A DNA stretch of 64,000 bases from Pseudotabrizicola algicola (GTDB taxonomy: Bacteria > Pseudomonadota > Alphaproteobacteria > Rhodobacterales > Rhodobacteraceae): positions 571,129 through 635,128 of the forward strand of contig NZ_JAAIKE010000003.1 of the NCBI RefSeq assembly GCF_010915705.1, written 5' to 3'. Below are positions 26,256-33,725 of this stretch, piece by piece. The notes under the pieces are model-generated. The model was not told the DNA's origin. It ran no database searches and saw only the letters and a program-made list of their open reading frames with translations. The position numbers were made by a program, and so were the translations under genes. Numbering within the stretch: the first letter of the stretch is position 1; each line of letters begins with the position of its first letter.

Positions 26256-27251
26256 CTACTCCGCCGCCTGCGCCATCGGTGCCACCTGCAGCAGCCCGTC
26301 TGCCCCCACCGTCACCGGCTCGGGGTCCATCACATAGCCGCCGAACACCTCCTTGCCGCCATCGGAAAAGCCGAGGATCACAAGACCCTGCGGCCCGTCG
26401 ACGATGCGGGCCGCATAGCGGCGGCAGGGTTCCGCGCCATCAAGGAAGCCGCCCGGCGCAATGCGCCACGGCCCGCGCGGATGGTCGGCGATCAGGTAAT
26501 GCGAGCCGGTCACGGGCGGCTCGGGGTTGTCGCGGCGGTATTGCTCGGACCAGTGGAAGGACGAGGTGCAGAACAGGCAATACCAGTGCCTGCCCGCCTG
26601 AAACACCTGCGGCACCTCGAGCTGGCCGAAGCCGCCGTGGAACACGGGCGGTTGCAGCGTCCATGTCATCAGGTCGGGCGAGGTGGCAAAGCCGACCGCG
26701 CCACCGGCATTCGGTTCCTGCACCCCCGGCACGCGGGCGGTGAAGTACATCAGCCAGCCCGCGCCACCCGGGTCGCGCATGACCCAAGGGTCGCGCATCG
26801 CGCGGTCATGCCAGTGGCCGATGGCATGGTCCTTTTCATAGCAGTCCGCATTCGGCCCGGTCAGGTCCAGCGCAAGGCCATTGCCCACCCGCGTCCAGTT
26901 GTGCAGGTCGGTCGATGTCGCATGGCCGATGCGCTGATAGAGCGAGGCTTCGGATTTTTGGGTGCCGGTGTAGAACAGGTGCCACAGCCCCGCATCATCC
27001 TGCACGACCGAGCCTGTCCATGTGGTGCTGTCATCCCATGCCGCGCCGTTCCGCTGCGGCTCGAAGGTGGTGCCAAGGTCGGTCCAGTTCACCAGATCTT
27101 TCGACACCGCATGCCGCTGCGTTGCGTTCAGGTGGCGCGCGTCAGGGTCGACCAGCGATTTCGGCGCTTGCAGGAAATAGCCGTGCCATGTGTCGCCGTC
27201 CTTGGCATACCAGCTGTCCCAGAACCAGAGTTCGGAATGTTTGAAGGGCAT
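26256..27251 (-). CDS. Intracellular GH68/GH32-like five-bladed propeller glycoside hydrolase
   Basis: The 331-residue product has no signal peptide. Its motifs match the clan of levansucrases and invertases: nucleophile Asp 12 in LWFWDSWYAK (compare WDSW in levansucrases), TTWTGSVVQ, transition-state Asp 154 in AMRDPWVMRD, and the acid/base Glu 212 in FGQLEVPQVF. It should cleave an imported fructoside or related sugar in the cytoplasm. ATG 27251 follows GAGGAG; the open frame to 27377 lies inside the permease gene. It sits between permease and ATPase genes, which ties its substrate to the importer. The family assignment rests on motifs only; GH43 is an alternative. Confidence 0.72.
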   Translation of the reverse strand: MPFKHSELWFWDSWYAKDGDTWHGYFLQAPKSLVDPDARHLNATQRHAVSKDLVNWTDLGTTFEPQRNGAAWDDSTTWTGSVVQDDAGLWHLFYTGTQKSEASLYQRIGHATSTDLHNWTRVGNGLALDLTGPNADCYEKDHAIGHWHDRAMRDPWVMRDPGGAGWLMYFTARVPGVQEPNAGGAVGFATSPDLMTWTLQPPVFHGGFGQLEVPQVFQAGRHWYCLFCTSSFHWSEQYRRDNPEPPVTGSHYLIADHPRGPWRIAPGGFLDGAEPCRRYAARIVDGPQGLVILGFSDGGKEVFGGYVMDPEPVTVGADGLLQVAPMAQAAE

Positions 27252-27262
27252 GTCTGTCTCCT

Positions 27263-28141
27263 CTAGCCCTTGACACCGGTCGAGGCGATCGACGCGATGA
27301 AGGCTCTTTGCAGGTAAAGGTAAAAGGCAAGCACGGGCACGGTGATCAGGCTCAGGTAGGCCATCACTTCGCCCCATGCGACGTTGAGCTGGAAGAAGTA
27401 TTGCAGGCCCACCATGACAGGGCGGTAGCCTTCTTCCTGCGTGACCATGAGCGGCCAGAGATATTGGTTATACATCACAAGGAACTTCAGGATCGCCGCC
27501 GTCGCAAGGATCGGGCCGGAGAGCGGCATCACGATCTTGCGGTAGATCTGGCCCCAGCTTGCGCCTTCCACCCGCGCCGCCTCGATCAACTCGCCGGGCA
27601 GGTCCTTGAAATACTGCACGAACAGGAACACCGTCAGCCCGTCCGCGATGAAGGGGATGATCTGCACGCGGTAGCTGTTCAGCCAGCCCCATGTCAGCCC
27701 GTCGACCCCCAGCCACGGCAGATGCGCGACCATCAGCAGCATCGGGATGGCGATGGTCTCGAAGGGCAGGATCAGCGTGGCCAGCAGGATGGCCAGCAGC
27801 GTCTCGCGCCCCTTCCACTTCACGAACACAAAGGCGAAGCCGGCGGCGGAACAGACCAGCAGCGAAAACAGCACCGTGACCCCTGTCACCAGCACCGAGT
27901 TGAACACGAAGGTCGCCACCGGTGCGCGCTGGAAGGCGGCGAAGTAATTGTTCAGCGAGATATCCCCGACCGGCAGGAAGGCGCGCAGGTTGGCGCTGTC
28001 CTGCAGCAGTTGCTGGCTCGGCTTCAGGCTGGACATCACCATGAACACCAGCGGAAAGACAAAGATCAGCGCGATCAGGATCAGCACGGCATAGCGCACG
28101 GCCAGCCGCAGCCCGCGATTGTCGGATGAAATGACGGCCAT
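27263..28141 (-). CDS. Sugar ABC transporter permease (MalG-like)
   Basis: The 292-residue inner-membrane protein has six predicted helices and the permease coupling motif EAARVEGASWGQIYRKIVMPLSGP (EAA loop). It begins MAVISSDNRGLRLAVRY. The start ATG 28141 shares its A with the TGA of the preceding permease, and GGGAGA lies upstream, so translation is coupled. The partner permease is MalF-like and the binding protein belongs to family 1, giving a complete CUT1-type importer. Confidence 0.94.
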   Translation of the reverse strand: MAVISSDNRGLRLAVRYAVLILIALIFVFPLVFMVMSSLKPSQQLLQDSANLRAFLPVGDISLNNYFAAFQRAPVATFVFNSVLVTGVTVLFSLLVCSAAGFAFVFVKWKGRETLLAILLATLILPFETIAIPMLLMVAHLPWLGVDGLTWGWLNSYRVQIIPFIADGLTVFLFVQYFKDLPGELIEAARVEGASWGQIYRKIVMPLSGPILATAAILKFLVMYNQYLWPLMVTQEEGYRPVMVGLQYFFQLNVAWGEVMAYLSLITVPVLAFYLYLQRAFIASIASTGVKG

Positions 28142-29214
28142 CAGGGTTTCTCCCGTGTAAGCCAGCGTTGGGTGAGTGAAATCGACAGCACGATCACGAA
28201 GAGGATCACCGAAATCGCCGAGCCGCCGGAAATGTCCTGCTTGCCATAGCCGCGTTCGATGGCCTGAAAGACGATGGTCTGGGTGCTGTCCAGGGGGCCG
28301 CCATTCGTCATCACGTCGATCTGCGCGAACAGCCCGAAAGCCTGCATGGTGATGACGATCAGGACCAGAACGGCGGTGTTGCGCAGCCCCGGCCATGTGA
28401 CATAGCGAAAGACCTGCCATTTGGACGCGCCCTCGATGGCAGCGGCCTCGTAAAGCGTGGGGCTGATGGTCTGCAGGCCCGACAGCCAGATCACCATGTG
28501 AAAGCCCACCGCCTGCCAGATCGACATCGCCATGATCGCGCCCAGCGCAGTCGAGGGGTTGCCCAGCCAGTTGACGGGGGGGATCATGCCAAAGCTGATC
28601 GCATCCAGAAGGTTGTTCAAAAGCCCCGACTGCCCGTCATAGATCAGCCGCCACAGCAGCGAGACGACCACGATCGAAACCACGACCGGCATGAAATAGA
28701 TGGCGCGAAAGATGTTGATGCCGCGCAGGCGCTGGTTGATGAGCAGCGCAAGGCACAGCGCCAGTCCGGCCTGCACGGGGGCGACCACGATCACGAAGAT
28801 GAAAGTGTTCACGATGGCCTTCATGAACACCACGTCCCGCGCCAGAACCACCGTCCTGCTCTCGCCGCCGGTCGAGAAACTGAACCATTCGCGCATCCCC
28901 GCAAGGTCGGGGCGGTCGGGGTTGTTGCGGGTCAGACTGCGCACCGCTGGATATTGCGGCCCGCCATCGGCCATCACCACTTGCCCCGCCTCGTCCCGCA
29001 ACGGCTCCAGCCGCAGCGTCGCCAGATCCAGAAGTTGCCGGTAATTGCTCAGCCCGACGAACTCGGTCGGGTTGGGCGAGACAAGCCGCTGGTTTGAAAA
29101 TGACAATCCGATGGCCAGAAAGAACGGCAGGATCACGAAACCCGCGATCAGCAGGATTGCGGGGCCTGCCATCAGCCAGCCCGTCCGATTGGAGACAGTG
29201 AACTTCGATGCCAT
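28141..29214 (-). CDS. Sugar ABC transporter permease (MalF-like)
   Basis: This 357-residue permease starts MASKFTVSNRTGWLMAG and has six helices with a long periplasmic insertion of about 90 residues after the first (YRQLLDLATLRLEPLRDEAG to SRTVVLARD), as in the MalF branch. The EAA coupling loop is YEAAAIEGASKWQVFRYVTWPGL. It is separated from the binding-protein gene by 105 nt containing three hairpins. Confidence 0.93.
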   Translation of the reverse strand: MASKFTVSNRTGWLMAGPAILLIAGFVILPFFLAIGLSFSNQRLVSPNPTEFVGLSNYRQLLDLATLRLEPLRDEAGQVVMADGGPQYPAVRSLTRNNPDRPDLAGMREWFSFSTGGESRTVVLARDVVFMKAIVNTFIFVIVVAPVQAGLALCLALLINQRLRGINIFRAIYFMPVVVSIVVVSLLWRLIYDGQSGLLNNLLDAISFGMIPPVNWLGNPSTALGAIMAMSIWQAVGFHMVIWLSGLQTISPTLYEAAAIEGASKWQVFRYVTWPGLRNTAVLVLIVITMQAFGLFAQIDVMTNGGPLDSTQTIVFQAIERGYGKQDISGGSAISVILFVIVLSISLTQRWLTREKP

Positions 29215-29248
29215 GAAAGCCTCGCCTTGGGCGCTGTTCGGGAAGGCA

Positions 29249-29310
29249 CGGGCGGGTCAGGACCCGCCCGCCCGGGTTCCGGGAGGAACCACCGGCCCCC
29301 GCAGGGGCCG
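29249..29310 (-). other. Three intercistronic hairpins between binding-protein and permease genes
   Basis: Perfect stems occur at 29249-29258/29261-29270 (10 bp), 29275-29280/29285-29290 (GGTTCC/GGAACC) and 29293-29299/29304-29310 (7 bp). Such hairpins after a solute-binding-protein gene usually stabilise its message or reduce read-through, giving more binding protein than permease. Confidence 0.6.
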
Positions 29311-29319
29311 AAGCCGTCG

Positions 29320-30570
29320 TCAGTGGCCGTAGCCGCCGTTCTTTTCGATATCGGCGGTGATCTCGTCCGCCGCGGCGTCAAGCGTGTCGGCCACATCGGC
29401 CCCGTTGGCGATATCGGCCAGCGCCTTTTCAAAGACCTTCGCCTGCACCACATAGCCCGGCGTCACAGGCCGCACGAGCGCCTGCTGCGCCGACAACTCG
29501 AAGAAGCCCGCCATCGCACCGCCCGGCTTGTAATGCTCGGTCATCGCCGCGGCGGTCGGGGTCGGCGGGATCAGGCCGATCCCGTTCGAGAAGTCGGCCA
29601 GATACTGATCCTGCAACGCGAATTCGATAAAGGCCGCTGCGCCTTCGGGGTGCTGGGACCGCGCCGAAACCCCGAACTGCCACGAGGCGGCACCGATCTT
29701 GGGGCCATTGCCGAAATCGGGCGCAGGCAGGAACACGGTGTCGGGGAACTGTTGCAGCGTGTTCAGCGCCGCCCAGTTGCCGTTCCACGAAAACGCGTAT
29801 TTGCCAGCCGCAAAGCCGCCATCACGATCGGCCGGGTCTTGCGTCGCGGGTGCGTAGCCATTGGTGAATAGACCCTGCCACCATTCCCCGAACGCCATCG
29901 CGGCATCGCCGTTCAGCGCGCCTTCGGCGGTCTTGTAGGTGGAGCGGTCCACGATATCGCCGCCGAAGGATTGCAGGAAGGGCGAGAAGGCATAGGGATA
30001 CCATTCCCCCGTCCAGGCCATGCCCGGATCGAAGGCATATTCGAACTTGCCCGAGGCCTTGGCCGCATCGAGCGCCGCCATGAACTCATCCTTCGTCCAC
30101 GGCTGCTCCAGCGTGGGGGTGCGCAGGCCCAGCTCGTCCAGATAAGACTGGCGCGTCACCAGCGCGACCGCCGCATCCCACAGCCCGATGGAGTAAAGCT
30201 GACCGTTCCACACGCCCTTGGTGCCGGGCAGGAAATCGGCAATCTTCGATTCGTCGATGGTCAGGGGCTGCATGTAACCCGCCCAGGCCCAGTTCGGCAT
30301 CACAGGGCCGTCGACGTCCAGAATGTCGGGCAGGTTGCCCGCCAGCGCGCCCGCCACGACCGAGTCGTTGTAGGCTGCCTGCGGAAAGCTCTGCAATTCG
30401 ACCTTCCATTCGCTCTGGCTTGCGTTGAAATCGGCGATGATCTGGTTGATGATCTTGCTTTCGACCTCATTCCCCGCGCCGTGATACCACATCGTCAGGG
30501 TGGTCTGCGCCTGTGCGGCCGAAGCCCAGGCCAGTATGGCGGCAGAGGCCGCGAACGTGAATACCTTCAT
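29320..30570 (-). CDS. Extracellular sugar-binding protein of ABC transporter (family 1)
   Basis: The 416-residue periplasmic protein has a signal peptide (MKVFTFAASAAILAWASAAQAQ, cleavage after AQA) and the family 1 layout: LTMWYHGAGNEVE at the N-terminus, ADFNASQSEWKVELQSFPQ, FAAGKYAFSWNGNWA and FIEFALQDQYLADFSNGIG. Its ATG overlaps the lacI stop as ATGA, so binding protein and regulator are translationally coupled. The ligand is inferred to be a fructoside or other oligosaccharide from the linked hydrolase. Confidence 0.93.
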   Translation of the reverse strand: MKVFTFAASAAILAWASAAQAQTTLTMWYHGAGNEVESKIINQIIADFNASQSEWKVELQSFPQAAYNDSVVAGALAGNLPDILDVDGPVMPNWAWAGYMQPLTIDESKIADFLPGTKGVWNGQLYSIGLWDAAVALVTRQSYLDELGLRTPTLEQPWTKDEFMAALDAAKASGKFEYAFDPGMAWTGEWYPYAFSPFLQSFGGDIVDRSTYKTAEGALNGDAAMAFGEWWQGLFTNGYAPATQDPADRDGGFAAGKYAFSWNGNWAALNTLQQFPDTVFLPAPDFGNGPKIGAASWQFGVSARSQHPEGAAAFIEFALQDQYLADFSNGIGLIPPTPTAAAMTEHYKPGGAMAGFFELSAQQALVRPVTPGYVVQAKVFEKALADIANGADVADTLDAAADEITADIEKNGGYGH

Positions 30571-31655
30571 TCCTTTTCCTCCCTCAGGTTTCTGAAAGTA
30601 AAGACATTTTCCGGCTGCACCTCGTTGACCGACCCGCGCCAGTGCACAGGCCCCGCCACAAGCACAGGGTTCGGCTCGCTGCGTCCCTTGCCGGAAATCA
30701 GGTCCAGCAGTCGCTGCCCCGCCCGCGCGCCGAGCGCGTTATAGGGCAGGTCCACCGTCGTCAGCGGCGGGTAGAGCGTCTCGGCAATGGCACGGTAATT
30801 GTCGAACCCCGCCACCCCCAATTCGTCCGGCACCTTGCGGCCCATCGAACGCAGGATGCCGTAGACCGCCATCGCCATCTGGTCATTGCCGCAGCACAGC
30901 ACCGTGGGCGGCGCGGCAAGGCGCAACATGCGGTCGATCGTATCCCACAAGAGTTCCGGCCCGATGCCGGGCTGGTCGAAATCGACATGGTCCAGCAGAT
31001 CGGGGTCAAACGGCAGCCCCGCCTCGGCCAGCGCATCCCGATAGCCCAAGGGGCGCAACTGGCCTGCGGGCATGTCGGGGCGCAGGGACAGGAAGGCAAT
31101 CCGCCGATGCCCCGCCGCGATCAGGCGGCGCACCAGATCGGCCTGAAGGCGACGATCATCGGGCAGCACCGCCGCCGTTCCGTGCGCATCGAAACAGTTG
31201 GCCAGAACGAGGGGCGTGTCGTCGGGCAGGGCGGGAAGGTTCACCTCCTGATGGTATTCGGCCACATAGATCAACCCCTCGACGCGGTGCGACAGGAAGG
31301 TATCGATCAGATGCGGCACGCGGTCCTTGCGCCCCGTGGTGTCGGCGATCATCACCGTCATGCCCGAAGGCTCCAGCGCCCGCTGGATGCCCTGCACGAT
31401 GAACAGATCGGGCAGGCCCTGCTGGGTGCTGGGCTGGTTCTTGGTCGAGATCGCTCCGGTGATCAGCCCGATGATTCCCGATTTCTGCGCCCGCATCATC
31501 CGCGCGGCGTTGGACCGCACATATCCCAGTTCGCGCATCGCCTTCTCGACGGCTTCCTTGGTCTTGTCCCCGACAGGGCCGTCGCCGTTCAGTACCCGGC
31601 TGACGGTTTTCGGCGAAACCCCCGCACGCCGCGCGACATCATAGATCGTCGACAT
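30567..31655 (-). CDS. LacI-family transcriptional regulator of the sugar operon
   Basis: The 362-residue repressor has an N-terminal LacI helix-turn-helix (TIYDVARRAGVSPKTVSRVLNG) with hinge helix region NAARMMRAQKSGIIGLI, and a periplasmic-binding-protein-like effector domain ending DELGVAGFDNYRAIAETLYPPLTTVDLPY. It is the first gene of the operon and overlaps the binding-protein gene by ATGA. Two overlapping palindromes 41-70 nt upstream are likely its own operators. GGAGGGGG precedes the ATG. Confidence 0.95.
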   Translation of the reverse strand: MSTIYDVARRAGVSPKTVSRVLNGDGPVGDKTKEAVEKAMRELGYVRSNAARMMRAQKSGIIGLITGAISTKNQPSTQQGLPDLFIVQGIQRALEPSGMTVMIADTTGRKDRVPHLIDTFLSHRVEGLIYVAEYHQEVNLPALPDDTPLVLANCFDAHGTAAVLPDDRRLQADLVRRLIAAGHRRIAFLSLRPDMPAGQLRPLGYRDALAEAGLPFDPDLLDHVDFDQPGIGPELLWDTIDRMLRLAAPPTVLCCGNDQMAMAVYGILRSMGRKVPDELGVAGFDNYRAIAETLYPPLTTVDLPYNALGARAGQRLLDLISGKGRSEPNPVLVAGPVHWRGSVNEVQPENVFTFRNLREEKE

Positions 31656-31695
31656 CTTTCCCCCTCCAGGCCCGCCATCCCTGCCGATTCCGGCT

Positions 31696-31725
31696 ATGAC
31701 ATCGGTGTCATGACATCGGTGTCAT
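31696..31725. promoter_or_regulatory. Two overlapping LacI-type operators
   Basis: The 16-bp word ATGACATCGGTGTCAT occurs twice, at 31696-31711 and 31710-31725, sharing two bases. Each is a palindrome with a central CG and one mismatch, the form expected for LacI-family regulators. On the lacI strand a TTGACA sits just outside (31739-31744), so binding would block the lacI operon promoter. Confidence 0.8.
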
Positions 31726-31740
31726 AAGTCGCGCCACCTG

Positions 31741-31875
31741 TCAATCCTTCTGTCGCGGGGCAGGGCGTCTGCGGGTTTTGCGGGCAGATATCGTCGCTTT
31801 TGCATGGCGATGGGTCGCTTTCGCTTTTCCCCCTTGCCAGCGGATACGGGGGCGGGCTAGACCCGTCTTGTCAGG
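31741..31875 (+). other. Upstream part of the gcvT leader region
   Basis: Between the LacI operators and the riboswitch lies about 135 nt without a supportable gene. It should carry the promoter of the riboswitch-gcvTHP transcript. A TTGCCA at 31834-31839 is a possible -35 but no good -10 follows at the right distance. Confidence 0.4.
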
Positions 31876-32073
31876 TTCGGGAGAATCCGGATCGGCGCTC
31901 GCGCCGCACCGGTGCCGAAGGAGCAACCGCCCCGGTAAACTCTCAGGCACAAGGGACCGTTCTTGACACCGGAACTCTGGAGAGTGGCCACCCCCGTTCG
32001 GGTGCGGCCCGCCGAAGGGATAACGATCTCAGGCGCCCCGCTGCCGCAAGGCAGGGGCAAGGACAGAGGGGGC
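31876..32073 (+). ncRNA. Tandem glycine riboswitch upstream of gcvT
   Basis: Two glycine aptamers lie in series. The first spans about 31876-31984 with the conserved core GCCGAAGGAGCAAC (31914-31927), CTCTCAGGCAC, then AAGGGACCG, and is followed by ACTCTGGAGAG that opens the second. The second spans to about 32073 with GCCGAAGGGATAAC, TCTCAGGC, and AAGGACAGAGG. Variable arms differ in sequence but pair. Cooperative glycine binding normally turns on the glycine cleavage genes, which begin 72 nt downstream. Hairpin GCCGGA..TCCGGC (about 32110-32129) precedes the Shine-Dalgarno and is probably the expression platform. Confidence 0.93.
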
Positions 32074-32144
32074 ATCGCAGGGCAGGGATCAGTCTGTCCG
32101 AACGGTGCCGGAATCTGCTGTCCGGCGGAAGATGAGGGGGCGGA

Positions 32145-33281
32145 ATGACCGACCAGAACACTGTTGGCCTGAAGAAACTGGCCCTGCACGATCTGCATGT
32201 CGCGCTCGGCGGCAAGATGGTGCCATTCGCGGGCTATGAAATGCCGGTGCAATATCCGGCGGGCGTGATGGCCGAACATCAGCACACCCGCCGCGCCGCC
32301 GGCCTGTTCGATGTCTCGCACATGGGGCAGGTGATCCTGCGGCCCAAGGGCGACATGGCGGCACTGGTGGCAGCCTTTGAATCGCTGATGCCGGTCGACG
32401 TGGCAGGGCTGGCCGAAGGGCGGCAGCGCTATGGCCTGTTCACCAACGAAACCGGCGGCATTCTCGATGACCTGATGTTCGCCAATCGCGGCGACCATCT
32501 CTTCGTGGTGGTCAACGCCGCCTGCAAAGAGGCGGATGTCGCCCATATGCAAAAGCACCTGTCGGCGGTGGCCGAGGTGCGGCACATCACCGACCGCGCG
32601 CTGCTGGCGCTGCAAGGGCCGGGGGCCGAAGAGGCGCTGGCCGCATGGGTGCCGGGCGTGGCCGAAATGCGCTTCATGGATGTGCGGGTGTTCGACACCC
32701 TGTTCGGGCCGATGTGGGTCAGCCGCTCGGGCTATACCGGCGAGGACGGGTTCGAAATCTCGGTCCCCGAGGCGGGGGCCGCCGATTTTGCCCGCACGCT
32801 TCTGGGCAGCCCCGGCGTCATGCCCATCGGGCTTGGCGCGCGCGATTCCCTGCGGCTCGAGGCGGGGCTGTGCCTTTACGGCCATGACATCGACACCGGA
32901 ACCACCCCGGTCGAGGCCGGTCTGACATGGGCGATCCAGAAATCGCGCCGTGCGGGCGGGGTGCGCGCGGGCGGCTTTCCGGGGGCCGAGCGGATACTGC
33001 ACGAACTGGCCGAGGGGCCGGAACGGCTGCGCGTGGGCCTCTTGCCGCAAACCCGCGCCCCCATGCGCGAAGGCACGCCCCTCTTTGCCCCCGATGGCAC
33101 CCCGCTCGGAGAGGTCACCTCGGGCGGCTTCGGCCCCTCGGTGCAGGCCCCCGTCGCGATGGGCTATGTCGCGGCCAGCCACGCCGCCCCCGGCACCGCG
33201 CTTGAAGGCGAGGTGCGCGGCAAACGCCTGCCCGTCACCGTCACGCCCCTACCTTTCCAACCCACCACCTACAAACGCTGA
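32145..33281 (+). CDS. gcvT: Glycine cleavage system T protein (aminomethyltransferase)
   Basis: GcvT transfers the methylene group from the lipoyl arm of GcvH to tetrahydrofolate and releases ammonia. The 378-residue product has HDLHVALGGKMVPFAGYEMPVQYPAG, LFDVSHMGQVIL, the folate-site region SRSGYTGEDGFEIS, and a C-terminal barrel domain ending LEGEVRGKRLPVTVTPLPF. It is first in gcvT-gcvH-gcvP and follows the glycine riboswitch. Confidence 0.96.
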   Translation: MTDQNTVGLKKLALHDLHVALGGKMVPFAGYEMPVQYPAGVMAEHQHTRRAAGLFDVSHMGQVILRPKGDMAALVAAFESLMPVDVAGLAEGRQRYGLFTNETGGILDDLMFANRGDHLFVVVNAACKEADVAHMQKHLSAVAEVRHITDRALLALQGPGAEEALAAWVPGVAEMRFMDVRVFDTLFGPMWVSRSGYTGEDGFEISVPEAGAADFARTLLGSPGVMPIGLGARDSLRLEAGLCLYGHDIDTGTTPVEAGLTWAIQKSRRAGGVRAGGFPGAERILHELAEGPERLRVGLLPQTRAPMREGTPLFAPDGTPLGEVTSGGFGPSVQAPVAMGYVAASHAAPGTALEGEVRGKRLPVTVTPLPFQPTTYKR

Positions 33282-33290
33282 GGCAAAGCG

Positions 33291-33650
33291 ATGAAATACA
33301 CCAAGGAACACGAATGGTTGCGCGTCGAGGGCGATCTGGTCGTCGTCGGCATCACCGAACATGCGGCCACGCAACTCGGCGATGTGGTGTTTGTGGAACT
33401 GCCCGAGACCGAAACGATGGTGGCCGAGGGCGACGAGGTCTGCGTGATCGAAAGCGTCAAGGCCGCATCGGATATTCTGGCCCCGCTGGATGGCGAGATT
33501 GTCGAGGTGAACACCAAGCTGGTCGACAAGCCCGCGCTTGTGAACGAGGACCCGATGGGCGATGCGTGGTTCTTCAAGATGAAGATCGACGATCTGGCCG
33601 CGCTGGACGACTACATGGACGAAGACGAATACGCCGACTTCATCGGCTGA
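33291..33650 (+). CDS. gcvH: Glycine cleavage system H protein (lipoyl carrier)
   Basis: GcvH carries the aminomethyl group on a lipoyl-lysine between the P, T and L proteins. The 119-residue product starts MKYTKEHEWLRVEGD, as GcvH proteins do, and the lipoylation Lys is in CVIESVKAASDILAP. It lies 9 nt after gcvT. Confidence 0.97.
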   Translation: MKYTKEHEWLRVEGDLVVVGITEHAATQLGDVVFVELPETETMVAEGDEVCVIESVKAASDILAPLDGEIVEVNTKLVDKPALVNEDPMGDAWFFKMKIDDLAALDDYMDEDEYADFIG

Positions 33651-33678
33651 TCCGCTTCCCGATTTGAGGACAGACGGT

Positions 33679-33696
33679 GGGCGCTATCCCGCGCCC
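33679..33696 (+). other. Intercistronic hairpin between gcvH and gcvP
   Basis: A 6-bp GC stem (GGGCGC, loop TATCCC, GCGCCC) extended by G-C pairs lies in the 75-nt gap. It may protect or attenuate the message between gcvH and gcvP. Confidence 0.45.
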
Positions 33697-33725
33697 GCCC
33701 GCACGCTGATATTCGCAGGCATGCC

